Shown here: positions 53,510 to 61,924 of the stretch, piece by piece
Numbering within the stretch: the first letter of the stretch is position 1
How the letters are laid out: each line of letters begins with the position of its first letter
DNA from: Prevotella sp.
GTDB lineage: Bacteria; Bacteroidota; Bacteroidia; Bacteroidales; Bacteroidaceae
DNA length: 61,924 nucleotides
Reading direction: 5' to 3'
Assembly (NCBI GenBank): GCA_017428925.1
Contig: JAFRPY010000060.1
Coordinates: forward strand, 1 to 61,924
Made by a program: the position numbers and the translations under genes
The notes under the pieces: generated by a model
What the model was told of the DNA's origin: nothing
Seen by the model: only the letters and a program-made list of their open reading frames with translations
The model's database searches: none

Positions 53510-56500
53510 GTGAAGAAAGCAAAACACATCGTCAGTGGACTTGTATGGGCCATCATCGGCCTATACATTTTTGCTATGATTCTACTCCATATTCCTGCCT
53601 TCCAGTCGTTCCTCGGAAAGAAGGTCGGCGAGGTTCTTTCAGAAAAATTCGCAACCGAAGTTACCGTGGGAAGAGTCGACCTGGGATTCGCCAACCGCAT
53701 TATCGTTGACGATGTCAGAATGAAAGACAAGGAGGGAAAAGACATGCTCGCGGCATCAAGGTTGTCGGCAAAAATCGACATCACGGCGCTGATGAACGGC
53801 GACATCAACATCTCGTCGGCACAAATCTTCGGAATGAAAGGCACTTTCTACAAGAAGAGCGATGCCGACAAACCCAATTTCCAATTCGTTCTCGACTCCC
53901 TGGCATCAAAAGACACCACAAAGCACACACCGCTCAATCTCAGAATCAGCTCGGTTGTCATTCGCCACAGTGGTTTTACCTACGACAACTACAGTCAGCC
54001 AGTAACCCCCAATCGCTTTGACCTCAACCATCTGAAAATAAACGACATCAGCACCCACCTGCTGTTGCCCAAGCTTACCGACGACAGTATATCGCTAAAC
54101 CTCAAGCGTCTTTCGCTCACCGAAGCATCGGGGCTGAAAGTAAAGGACCTTGCCTTTCGGCTGAATGCGGGAAGAAAGCAAATGTCGATGGACGGTTTCT
54201 CGCTGGCTCTTCCCCACTCCACCTTGCTGCTCGACTCGCTGAGAGCCACTTACGAATTCCAAAACGGGAAGCTGGAAATGCCAACGCTAAGGTTTGAAGG
54301 AACTATTCCAACATCATCCATAACTCCCTCAGACCTAGGCTGTTTCTTTCCACAAGCAAACAAAGCCAACAACCCTATTACACTTAAGGCATCGGTATCG
54401 GGAACCAGCAACATGATCAATGTCCCGGAATTGATGTTGGCAGCCGACGATGGCGGATTATCGCTAAATGCCAGCGGCAGCATCTCGAACAACAAGCGAT
54501 GGTTCGGCAAGATAAATGACCTCCACATCAGTTCACAGACCATCGGTTTCATTCAGAAGAATTTCCTCGACGAACGGAAGCAACTGCCTGCGGAAATCGA
54601 GCGTCTTGGCGACATCAATTTCGTTGGTGAAGTAGGTGGCTTCGGAAGCGATGTCTCGATGAAAGGTCATCTCGCAACCGATGCCGGCAACGCCGATTTG
54701 GGCATAGGCATGCATGGCGACGCTTTCACCGCCCGCCTGGAAACCAAAGGAATAGACCTCAAGCAAATTCTCGACGACAATAAATTTGGAACTTTGGCCT
54801 CAGACCTTGACATCGACGGCAACAGGTCGCTGAGCAGGATAAAGGTGGCAGGAACAGTATCGCAGTTCGATTACGAGGGCTACAGCTACAAGAACCTTGA
54901 CATTCAAGGCACGCTCAACGGCAAGATGGCCGAAGGCACCTTCACCATCGACGATCCCAACGTGCAGCTACAGGCCGACGGAACGGTTGATTTCTCCAGC
55001 AACAATCCCACGGCTGACGTTTCTGCCCGCGTAAAACATATTTATCCCCGTGCCCTGAAACTGACCGACTATTTCGAAGACGGGAAACTCTCTGCCGACA
55101 TCGACGCCCACGTCAACGGCAAATCGCTTCGCCAGCTTCTGGGCACCGTCCACTTAACAAATTTCGACATGCAGTCGAGCAAGGCCAACTACCACCTTAA
55201 CAACCTGACCATCAACGCAGAACCCACCGACGAAGGGAGAAGAATTACCCTGACGAGCGACTTTGCCAATGGCACCATCACCGAGCGCAACAATTTCGAG
55301 ATTGCCGACATGGACCTTGCCGTATCGAAAAGCGACTGGCTCAACACCTTCTTCGACATCCCCGTGGAGATTTCGAAACCGGTAAGGCTCAAAGGAAACT
55401 ACAACACGAAATCGAACGCCATCGACATGATTGCACAGCTGCCCTTCTTCACGGTGAGCGGAGTGAAAATGAACTACGACCTCCAGGTGAAGCGCGACGA
55501 GACGGGCGCCATCAACAGCATCCTGAAATGGGACGACGGCAAACGGAATCCCTTCAAGGGAACCCTCAACTGCACCACCAAACTCCTGACCAGCAACGGA
55601 ATAAAGGGATTCCACACCCAGGTGCATGAATCCGAGGTCGTCATCAACGATACGGCGTGGCACCTGCGTCCCTCTGAGATAAAGTACATCAACAAGCATC
55701 TCAGCATCGACCATTTCACCATCGACCATAACGACCAGCACCTGACGATTAACGGACTGGCAACCTCGAACCCCACCGACAGCATGATGATCGACATGAG
55801 CGGAGTAAACGTGAAATACATCCTTGACCTTGTCAACTTCGATGCCGTCAAATTCAGCGGACTGGCTTCCGGCAATGTGTGCGTGCAGTCAGTCTTCGAC
55901 TCCCCAAAACTTTCTGCCGACCTCAACGTCAGAGAGTTCCGTTTTCAGGACGGACGCATGGGAACACTCTACGCAAAGGCCGATTTCAGCAAGCATTCAA
56001 AGCAAATCAACATCGATGCCCATACCGACGACGTCAACGGAAAAACACTCATAAAAGGATACATCTCGCCCGAGCGCAACTATCTCGACCTCGACATCCA
56101 TGCCGACAACACACGACTGGAATTCGTAGAGAGTTTCTGCAGTTCGTTCATGCGCAACACCGACCTTCGCGGCAGCGGCGACGTCAAGCTTGCAGGATTC
56201 CTTAGCGGCGACAACAGCATCAACCTGAGCGGCAACCTGATGGCTGACGGCTCGCTGGAGATTTCCACGCTCAACACGGGATATACCCTGAAGAACGGCA
56301 GGGTGCGCATGATTCCCAACGAAATCTTCTTCGAAAACGACACCATCTACGACCACGACGGCCACATAGGTATCGTCAACGGTGCCATCCACCACGACGA
56401 ACTGACCAACCTCACCTACGACTTCGACATCGAGGCCCAGAACCTGCTGGCCTACGACTTCCACGACTATCAGGACGCATCTTTCTTCGGAACCATCTAT

Positions 56501-57730
56501 GGCACAGGTCGTTGCGTTGTCAAAGGCCGTAGCGGAAGAATAGACTTCGACATCAATGCCACCCCCGAGAAAGGTTCGTTCATCGAATACAATGCAGCAA
56601 GCCCCGATGCCATCTCCGACCAGAGTTTCATCGAATGGCGCGATGCCAATGCCCTCAACGACACCACTACCGCAGCAGCCATCGAAAAGGCCACAATCAG
56701 ACAGGAAGAAGTGGACGACATCCCCACCAACATCCACATGAATTTCCTCTTCAACACCTCGCCCGAGAACTTCACGCTGCGCCTGCTCATGGACAAGCAG
56801 AGCGGCGACTACATCGCCCTCAACGGTTCGGGAATCCTTCGCGCCTCATATTATAACAAGGGAAACTTCGACATGTTCGGCACCTATCTCATCGACCACG
56901 GCGTCTACAAGCTCACCATACAGAACGTCATCAAAAAAGACTTCCAGTTCCAGCAGGGAGGAACCATCATCTTCGGCGGCGACCCCTATAACAGCACGCT
57001 CAGCCTGCAGGCACTCTACACCGTCAACGGAGTACCCCTTTCCGACCTGCAAATCGGAAACTCATTCAAGAACAACAACGTGCGCGTCGACTGTATGATG
57101 AACATCAACGGTACGCCGAGCTCCCCACAAGTCGACTTCGACCTCGACCTCCCCACCCTGGGAACCGATGCCAAGCAAATGGTGCGCTCGCTCATCAACA
57201 GCGAGGAGGAAATGAATCAGCAAGTCATCTACCTGCTGGCCATCGGACGATTCTATTCACAGGGCGAGAACAACAACGAGCAGCAGCAAAGCCAGACGTC
57301 GCTGGCCATGCAGAGCCTGTTGTCGGGAACCGTCAGCCAGCAAATCAACAGTGTGCTCTCGACGCTCACCAACAACTCCAACTGGAACTTCGGCGCCAAT
57401 ATTTCTACCGGTGACCAGGGATGGTACAATGCCGAATACGAAGGCATCCTCAGCGGAAGGCTCTTCAACAACCGCCTGCTCATCAACGGACAGTTCGGCT
57501 ATCGCGACAATGCCGCCAAGGCCACCTCGTCATTCATCGGCGACTTCGATGTGCGCTACCTGCTCTTCCCCAGCGGTGATGCCGCCATTAGGGTATACAA
57601 TCAGACCAACGACCGCTATTTCACCCGCAACTCGCTCAACACCCAGGGTATCGGCCTCATTCTGAAGCGCGACTTCAACTCCATTCCCGACCTCTTCCGT
57701 CGCAAACGCATCAACAGCACACAGAAGTAA
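53510..57730 (+). CDS. tamB: Translocation and assembly module protein TamB
   Basis: The 1406-residue protein has an N-terminal membrane anchor (KHIVSGLVWAIIGLYIFAMILLHIPAF) and a long beta-strand-rich body with many Asn, Asp and Ser. The C-terminal DUF490 domain (about residues 950-1390) includes RGSGDVKLAGFLSGDNSINLSGNLMADG, GTYLIDHGVYKLTIQNVIKKDFQFQQGGTIIFGG and GMMLNINGTPSSPQVDF-like strands (read here as CMMNINGTPSSPQVDFDLDLP). TamB is a periplasm-spanning groove that works with TamA/Omp85 in outer-membrane assembly or lipid transport. Start is GTG 53510, since later ATGs would remove the anchor. Divergent from nqrA. Confidence 0.92.
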   Translation: MKKAKHIVSGLVWAIIGLYIFAMILLHIPAFQSFLGKKVGEVLSEKFATEVTVGRVDLGFANRIIVDDVRMKDKEGKDMLAASRLSAKIDITALMNGDINISSAQIFGMKGTFYKKSDADKPNFQFVLDSLASKDTTKHTPLNLRISSVVIRHSGFTYDNYSQPVTPNRFDLNHLKINDISTHLLLPKLTDDSISLNLKRLSLTEASGLKVKDLAFRLNAGRKQMSMDGFSLALPHSTLLLDSLRATYEFQNGKLEMPTLRFEGTIPTSSITPSDLGCFFPQANKANNPITLKASVSGTSNMINVPELMLAADDGGLSLNASGSISNNKRWFGKINDLHISSQTIGFIQKNFLDERKQLPAEIERLGDINFVGEVGGFGSDVSMKGHLATDAGNADLGIGMHGDAFTARLETKGIDLKQILDDNKFGTLASDLDIDGNRSLSRIKVAGTVSQFDYEGYSYKNLDIQGTLNGKMAEGTFTIDDPNVQLQADGTVDFSSNNPTADVSARVKHIYPRALKLTDYFEDGKLSADIDAHVNGKSLRQLLGTVHLTNFDMQSSKANYHLNNLTINAEPTDEGRRITLTSDFANGTITERNNFEIADMDLAVSKSDWLNTFFDIPVEISKPVRLKGNYNTKSNAIDMIAQLPFFTVSGVKMNYDLQVKRDETGAINSILKWDDGKRNPFKGTLNCTTKLLTSNGIKGFHTQVHESEVVINDTAWHLRPSEIKYINKHLSIDHFTIDHNDQHLTINGLATSNPTDSMMIDMSGVNVKYILDLVNFDAVKFSGLASGNVCVQSVFDSPKLSADLNVREFRFQDGRMGTLYAKADFSKHSKQINIDAHTDDVNGKTLIKGYISPERNYLDLDIHADNTRLEFVESFCSSFMRNTDLRGSGDVKLAGFLSGDNSINLSGNLMADGSLEISTLNTGYTLKNGRVRMIPNEIFFENDTIYDHDGHIGIVNGAIHHDELTNLTYDFDIEAQNLLAYDFHDYQDASFFGTIYGTGRCVVKGRSGRIDFDINATPEKGSFIEYNAASPDAISDQSFIEWRDANALNDTTTAAAIEKATIRQEEVDDIPTNIHMNFLFNTSPENFTLRLLMDKQSGDYIALNGSGILRASYYNKGNFDMFGTYLIDHGVYKLTIQNVIKKDFQFQQGGTIIFGGDPYNSTLSLQALYTVNGVPLSDLQIGNSFKNNNVRVDCMMNINGTPSSPQVDFDLDLPTLGTDAKQMVRSLINSEEEMNQQVIYLLAIGRFYSQGENNNEQQQSQTSLAMQSLLSGTVSQQINSVLSTLTNNSNWNFGANISTGDQGWYNAEYEGILSGRLFNNRLLINGQFGYRDNAAKATSSFIGDFDVRYLLFPSGDAAIRVYNQTNDRYFTRNSLNTQGIGLILKRDFNSIPDLFRRKRINSTQK

Positions 57731-57760
57731 AGAAAGCTCTAAAGCAGGGAATATTTAACT

Positions 57761-57831
57761 GAACACAAAGACACGAAGACAGAAAGTTTTTTCTATGCGG
57801 CAGACCTTTGTATATTTGTGTCTTTGTGTTC
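57761..57831. repeat. Inverted-repeat element, copy 2
   Basis: GAACACAAAGACAC (57761-57774) and GTGTCTTTGTGTTC (57818-57831) flank 43 bases. The 14-base arms are identical to those at 23419-23493, but the inside sequence differs. The rest of the 57731-58056 gap holds T-rich TTTCTCAT repeats (57921-57955) and the rpsA promoter and leader. Confidence 0.85.
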
Positions 57832-57962
57832 CGTAAAAAAAAGGATGATTTTTGTCCATAAATCTATAGTTGAGTAGCTACACCATCGTCCTAAATGGTT
57901 AAAAAAACGTAAATTACGCCCATTTCTCATTTTCTCATTCTCTTAATTTCTCATTTTCTTCG

Positions 57963-58044
57963 TACCTTTGCCGCACTTTTTGCGCATGCGCGCGAAAACC
58001 GAGTTAATTCACATGTTTAATTTTTAACCGGTACTTGTAGTACC
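57963..58044 (+). promoter_or_regulatory. rpsA -7 box and structured leader
   Basis: TACCTTTG (57963-57970) starts a leader of about 83 bases. The leader has a self-complementary GCGCATGCGC (57982-57991) and a hairpin GGTAC-TTGTA-GTACC (58030-58044) that ends 12 bases before the rpsA ATG. S1 synthesis is often autoregulated through its leader, so these could be control structures. Confidence 0.6.
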
Positions 58045-58056
58045 ACACTATTTTTT

Positions 58057-59832
58057 ATGTCAGATTTAAAGAACGTACAGCCACTGGCTGAATTCGACTG
58101 GGACGAGTTTGAGAATGGAACAAACGTCAACCTCAGCAAGGAAGAATTAACCAAAGCTTACGACGAAACCCTTAACAAGGTCTCAGAACACCAGGTCACC
58201 GAAGGCACCGTAATCTCTGTCGACAAGAAAGAGGTTATCGTGAACATCGGTTACAAGAGCGACGGTATCATCCCCGCCAGCGAATTCCGCTACAACCCCG
58301 ACCTCAAGGTAGGCGACAAGGTAGAAGTCTACGTTGAGAACCAGGAAGACAAGAAGGGCCAGTTGCTGCTCAGCCACAAGAAGGCTCGCCTCTCTAAGAG
58401 TTGGGAGCGCGTAAATGCTGCTTTGGATAACGAAGAGATTATCCAGGGCTACATCAAGTGCCGCACCAAGGGTGGTATGATCGTTGATGTATTCGGCATT
58501 GAGGCTTTCTTGCCCGGCAGCCAGATCGACGTTCATCCCATACGCGACTACGATGTATTCGTAGGCAAGACTATGGAATTCAAGGTGGTCAAGATTAACC
58601 AGGAATTCCGCAATGTTGTTGTTTCTCACAAAGCCCTCATCGAGGCTGAACTGGAACAGCAGAAGAAGGAAATCATCAGCAAGCTCGAAAAAGGTCAGAT
58701 TCTTGAAGGTACTGTCAAGAACATCACCAGCTACGGTGTATTCGTTGACCTCGGCGGTGTCGACGGACTCATCCACATCACCGACCTCTCTTGGGGCCGC
58801 GTAAGCGACCCTCACGAAGTTGTTACCCTCGACCAGAAGATCAATGTCGTTATTCTCGACTTCGACGACGAGAAGAAGCGCATCGCCCTTGGTCTGAAGC
58901 AGCTCACTCCGCACCCATGGGATGCTCTCGACAGCGAGCTGAAGGTGGGCGACCACGTGAAGGGTAAGGTTGTCGTTATTGCCGACTACGGCGCATTCGT
59001 CGAGATTGCTCCCGGCGTTGAAGGTCTTATCCACGTTTCTGAGATGTCTTGGAGCCAGCACCTGCGTTCCGCTCAGGAATTCATGCACGTTGGCGACGAG
59101 GTAGAGGCCGTTATTCTCACCCTCGACCGCGACGAGCGCAAGATGAGCCTCGGCATCAAGCAGCTGAAGGAAGACCCATGGGAAACCATCGAGGTCAAGT
59201 ATCCCGTTGGCAGCAAGCACACCGCCAAGGTACGCAACTTCACCAACTTCGGTATCTTCGTTGAGCTCGAGGAAGGTGTCGACGGACTTATCCACATCAG
59301 CGACCTCTCTTGGACCAAGAAGGTTAAGCACCCGTCAGAGTTCACCCAGGTTGGTGAGGCCGTCGACGTTGTCGTGCTCGAAATCGACAAGGAGAACCGT
59401 CGCCTGAGCCTTGGCCACAAGCAGCTCGAAGACAATCCTTGGGACACCTACGAGACCCTCTACACTCCCGGCAGCGTCCACAAGGGCAAGATTACCGAGA
59501 TGATGGACAAAGGTGCTGTCATCGCCCTCAACGAGGGTGGCGAAGGATTTGCTACACCTAAGCACCTTGCCAAGGAAGACGGCACACAGGCCCAGCTCGG
59601 CGAGGAACTCGAGTTCAAGGTCATCGAGTTTGTCAAGGACACCAAGCGCATCATCCTCTCTCACAGCCGCACCTTCGAGGAGGCTAAGGAAGAGGCCAAG
59701 AAGGCTGCTCGCAGCAAGCGCGCTCCCAAGAAGGAAGAAGCTCCTGCTATCAACAACGTTGCCGCCGGTACTACTCTCGGCGACCTCGATGCACTGGCAG
59801 AACTGAAGGCTAAGCTCGAAAAGGGCGAGTAA
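58057..59832 (+). CDS. rpsA: 30S ribosomal protein S1
   Basis: The 591-residue protein is built of about six S1 (OB-fold) repeats from about residue 45 to 540. Clear repeats are GVFVDLGGVDGLIHITDLSWG, GAFVEIAPGVEGLIHVSEMSW and GIFVELEEGVDGLIHISDLSW. Each repeat is followed by a ...ALGLKQL.PHPWD-type link. The acidic N-terminus binds the ribosome in known S1 proteins. The C-terminus is Lys/Ala-rich (AKKAARSKRAPKKEEAP). S1 helps recruit mRNA to the 30S subunit, notable in Bacteroidetes where strong Shine-Dalgarno sites are rare. Confidence 0.97.
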   Translation: MSDLKNVQPLAEFDWDEFENGTNVNLSKEELTKAYDETLNKVSEHQVTEGTVISVDKKEVIVNIGYKSDGIIPASEFRYNPDLKVGDKVEVYVENQEDKKGQLLLSHKKARLSKSWERVNAALDNEEIIQGYIKCRTKGGMIVDVFGIEAFLPGSQIDVHPIRDYDVFVGKTMEFKVVKINQEFRNVVVSHKALIEAELEQQKKEIISKLEKGQILEGTVKNITSYGVFVDLGGVDGLIHITDLSWGRVSDPHEVVTLDQKINVVILDFDDEKKRIALGLKQLTPHPWDALDSELKVGDHVKGKVVVIADYGAFVEIAPGVEGLIHVSEMSWSQHLRSAQEFMHVGDEVEAVILTLDRDERKMSLGIKQLKEDPWETIEVKYPVGSKHTAKVRNFTNFGIFVELEEGVDGLIHISDLSWTKKVKHPSEFTQVGEAVDVVVLEIDKENRRLSLGHKQLEDNPWDTYETLYTPGSVHKGKITEMMDKGAVIALNEGGEGFATPKHLAKEDGTQAQLGEELEFKVIEFVKDTKRIILSHSRTFEEAKEEAKKAARSKRAPKKEEAPAINNVAAGTTLGDLDALAELKAKLEKGE

Positions 59833-59857
59833 TCCGCGCTCACCTTTTTAATATTAT

Positions 59858-59892
59858 AAAAGGGATGTGTTTCAACGACACATCCCTTTTTT
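59858..59892 (+). terminator. Intrinsic terminator of rpsA
   Basis: AAAAGGGATGTGT (59858-59870) pairs with ACACATCCCTTTT (59878-59890) around TTCAACG, followed by further Ts. Confidence 0.92.
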
Positions 59893-59942
59893 GTTTCAAA
59901 AACCTAAAAGATAAGAATATAAGAATATAAGAAACTAAGAAA

Positions 59943-61703
59943 TCACACAATTACCTTCACGATTTTCTTGTACTTTCCACGGCTCACTCTCTCGATGAAA
60001 CCCGAGTTCTGCCATTTTGTGCAACACACGTAGGCCGATGGTTTTGTAATGCCCATATATTTCACGATGTCTTCAGCCGTGAACTCGTCAGGCAATTCCG
60101 TGTAGGCCTTAATTCTCTTCGTTTCGCGCCTTACGTTACCCGTCAAGCCCACGCCGTCCAACGCTTCATCCACCAGCCGCCCAAAGTACCACAGTTGCGA
60201 CTCGAAGATGTAGTCGGCCAGGTGCATGGCCAGCTCGATGCTCGAGAACTTCAGGTTCAGTTTGCCCGATTCCTCGAAAGAGTCCAGCGAGTTCATGATG
60301 GCATCTACGGCAGCCAGGCGCACGGCAATCAGCGGCGGTCGCTTGCGGAAGTAGTCGCCCAGGCGATCATCGTCCAGCGAGAGGGCGAAAGCCTTCTGCT
60401 GCCCCCAGTAGTAGAGGGCATCGGCAAACGAGGTGGTCGTTCCCAGCTTGTCCTGCCACCGCTTGGGAACGCTGACACGCTGCTCCAGGTTCACGTCCCA
60501 TCCGCAGTGCAGCAGACGGTTGCCAATGGTTCGCAGCCAGTCGCTGTCCTTGTCCGAACGGCGGCGGGCCTTGCGCTTCAGCATCTCATAGCGCTGCCCG
60601 TACTGCACGCCCATGATCAGGCGCGTGGGCAGACCGTCAAGACAGTTCCTTAGGGTTATCTTCTTCTGAAGACTGTCGGGCGTGCCCGTCACCACGAAGT
60701 TGAAGAATGCCGGAACAAGTCCGTTTCTGGTCATTGCCGAGCGGCTTTCCGAACCCGTCAGTTCGCAGTCGAACGATTTCTTGTCGAAGTCCTGACTGGA
60801 GTTCCACGAATTCTTCTCGTAGTTGATTTTCGAAGACAACTCCGATTCAAAGTTATAGCAGGCCACCTGCCGCTGCACCGTGCCGAAGGTGTTCTTTGCG
60901 TCCATGCATCGCTCCAGTTTCTGCTTCAGCGTACAGTCCGTAGGCAGATAGCGTATGGGGAAATGCTTTTCCTCGGGAATATCGTCTTTCTTCGCCTTCG
61001 CCATCAGCAGGCGTTTCATCTCGGCCAGATAGTTCTCCTCGGCCTTGCGACCACGGGCATCCTCCAGCCGCAGCGGCTCCATAATCAGGTGGTCCAGCTC
61101 GCGGTAGTCACCTTTACCCGTTCCGGCATCGCCGATGATGTAGGTCATGTAGGTCAGCGCAAGGTCTGAGCCGTCGTACCAGTTTCGCAGTCGGCATCCC
61201 GATAGAAGCGTGCCGAACATGGTCCCTGCCACCAGCATCCCGTTAAGACGAGAGTACCTTGGCAGAACGGCGCACACGGGCCGCCATACGGGGCTTTCAA
61301 AATACGGAGAGAAACACTCGGCCCATTTTTCGAAATCCCATTCAGCCGCTTGGTCAGTGCCCTGGTTGCCTGACCGTATTCCCTCCGCCTTTCCTTCTCC
61401 CTGCAGGGTGATACCCAAACCTTGCAGGAAGGCCACGAGTTTCCTTGGCATGGCTGAATATCGTCGCGCACCGATAGCCGAGCGAGCACACTGCCGTCGC
61501 TCCTGTTCAGAAAGTCCGTAATCAGGAGTGGCGCCGACCACCATGTCCTCGCTGAAATCACAGATGTAGCGCATGCACTGCTGCACCAGCGCATAATAGC
61601 ACGCGTTGCGCTCGCCGACCGCCGGAAGGTGTCCGTACTCGGCGCGCAGCCAAGCGTCCGCAATGTCCGCGTATGGCACTCCTCGGAAAGAGACCCCCTC
61701 CAA
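59943..61703 (-). CDS. Divergent VirE/DUF3987-like protein, 5' end uncertain
   Basis: The 586 visible residues begin near FRGVPYADIADAWLRAEYG...VGERNACYY, then MRYICDFSEDMV...DYGLSEQERRQCARSA. This layout I recall at the linker of Bacteroidales VirE/DUF3987-type primase-helicase-like proteins often found in accessory DNA. A P-loop-like GDAGTGKGD lies near residue 194, with Gly where Ser/Thr normally follows the lysine. A C-terminal helix-turn-helix-like end (EDIVKYMGITKPSAYVCCTKW) is present. The only possible start in the frame is TTG 61703, inside a repeat. The frame stays open to 61793 without another start. The gene is therefore probably 5'-truncated, frameshifted or lacking its N-terminal domain. 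Confidence 0.7.
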   Translation of the reverse strand: MEGVSFRGVPYADIADAWLRAEYGHLPAVGERNACYYALVQQCMRYICDFSEDMVVGATPDYGLSEQERRQCARSAIGARRYSAMPRKLVAFLQGLGITLQGEGKAEGIRSGNQGTDQAAEWDFEKWAECFSPYFESPVWRPVCAVLPRYSRLNGMLVAGTMFGTLLSGCRLRNWYDGSDLALTYMTYIIGDAGTGKGDYRELDHLIMEPLRLEDARGRKAEENYLAEMKRLLMAKAKKDDIPEEKHFPIRYLPTDCTLKQKLERCMDAKNTFGTVQRQVACYNFESELSSKINYEKNSWNSSQDFDKKSFDCELTGSESRSAMTRNGLVPAFFNFVVTGTPDSLQKKITLRNCLDGLPTRLIMGVQYGQRYEMLKRKARRRSDKDSDWLRTIGNRLLHCGWDVNLEQRVSVPKRWQDKLGTTTSFADALYYWGQQKAFALSLDDDRLGDYFRKRPPLIAVRLAAVDAIMNSLDSFEESGKLNLKFSSIELAMHLADYIFESQLWYFGRLVDEALDGVGLTGNVRRETKRIKAYTELPDEFTAEDIVKYMGITKPSAYVCCTKWQNSGFIERVSRGKYKKIVKVIV

Positions 61704-61760
61704 ACCTCCCGAAGGGAGGGAAGTACTGCTGGCCCCTCCAACCTCCCCGAAGGGGAGGCT
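61701..61760. repeat. Two GC-rich palindromes read in frame by the terminal gene
   Basis: CCTCCC-GAA-GGGAGG (61705-61719) and CCTCCCC-GAA-GGGGAGG (61742-61758) are perfect short hairpins, each joined to CCCCTCCAA-type flanks. They look like REP-type elements common in Bacteroidetes. On the minus strand they are read without stops as SLPFGEVGG and SLPSGGLEG just before FRGVPYADI. Confidence 0.8.
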
Positions 61761-61924
61761 TTCTGCCCCAGAGTTACCCCCCTCCTTAGAAAGTTACTAT
61801 GTTTGCAACACGAAAAGTTACCACAGAGCGCAGAAGGTGCGCTGGATAAGGTTTCGTTATGCTGACGCCGACGAACCTCTCCGCTTTGCTCCGAGAACCC
61901 TCACCGCCATCATAACGATGAAAG

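Noticed and set aside
57921-57955. Repeated TTTCTCAT tract as a fifth 22-base array
   Set aside because: The spacing between copies is irregular (8, 16 and 24 bases) and the tract is simply T/C-rich.
58183-59331. Long open frame of 382 codons on the minus strand
   Set aside because: It is antisense to rpsA and repeats itself only because S1 domains repeat.
61154-61741. Minus-strand open frame of 195 codons starting in the palindromes
   Set aside because: It is a shifted-frame shadow of the VirE/DUF3987-like gene, without recognisable motifs.

Overview
The window looks like a piece of a Bacteroidales chromosome, most probably a Prevotella-type gut or rumen organism. The main reason is the promoter signature: a -7 box of the form TAnnTTTG, often with a TTTG-like -33 box 19-21 bases upstream, precedes most transcription units. 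Gene content agrees: a Na+-NQR complex, the ATP synthase order atpD-C-(I-like)-B-E-F-H-A-G, DUF5112/5113-type sensors, a C10 protease and a Tyr-rich Wzc kinase. All functional calls come from reading sequence and recalling families; no search was run.

Layout. 1-150: right end of an IS30-type insertion sequence, then a 41-residue mini-protein and rpe. 1073-7946: an ECF sigma factor facing a secreted pectin-degrading cluster (a GH28-GH105 fusion, a PL1 pectate lyase, a secreted multidomain protein). 8373-14814: carB, uvrA and a TSCPD protein. 14885-22092: the whole F-type ATP synthase operon on the minus strand. 22485-26070: serA, serC and a DbpA-like helicase. 26294-29475: a small secreted tail-module protein translationally coupled to a second PL1 pectate lyase. 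29844-29919: tRNA-Lys(CTT). 30082-33079: a polysaccharide tyrosine kinase and a HAD phosphatase. 33223-37756: galacturonate catabolism (LacI-type regulator and uxaA facing kdgK and eda). 37761-41766: a giant double sensor protein and its response regulator. 41791-45002: a membrane protein, alkD-like, yraN, ispE and Nudix genes. 45019-47277: a C10 protease. 47703-53384: nqrABCDEF. 53510-59832: tamB and rpsA. 59943-61924: a divergent VirE/DUF3987-like protein whose 5' end runs into GC-rich palindromes.

How the genes fit together. The secreted GH28-GH105 and the two PL1 enzymes would cut pectin to saturated and unsaturated galacturonate. UxaA (altronate to KDG), KdgK (KDG to KDPG) and Eda (KDPG to pyruvate and glyceraldehyde-3-P) finish the pathway in the cytoplasm. 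uxaB, uxaC and any SusC/SusD pair are not in the window. Energy genes combine a Na+-pumping NADH dehydrogenase with an ATP synthase whose c subunit looks proton-type.

The most unusual signal is not a gene. Four separate intergenic gaps (8079-8188, 22270-22357, 29594-29703, 47439-47602) each hold a tandem array with a period of exactly 22 bases, yet the four unit sequences are essentially different. Length is conserved where sequence is not. Other points of interest are a two-copy inverted-repeat element, a free-standing secretion-tail module, a candidate leaderless tamB, and palindromes read in frame as protein at the right edge.
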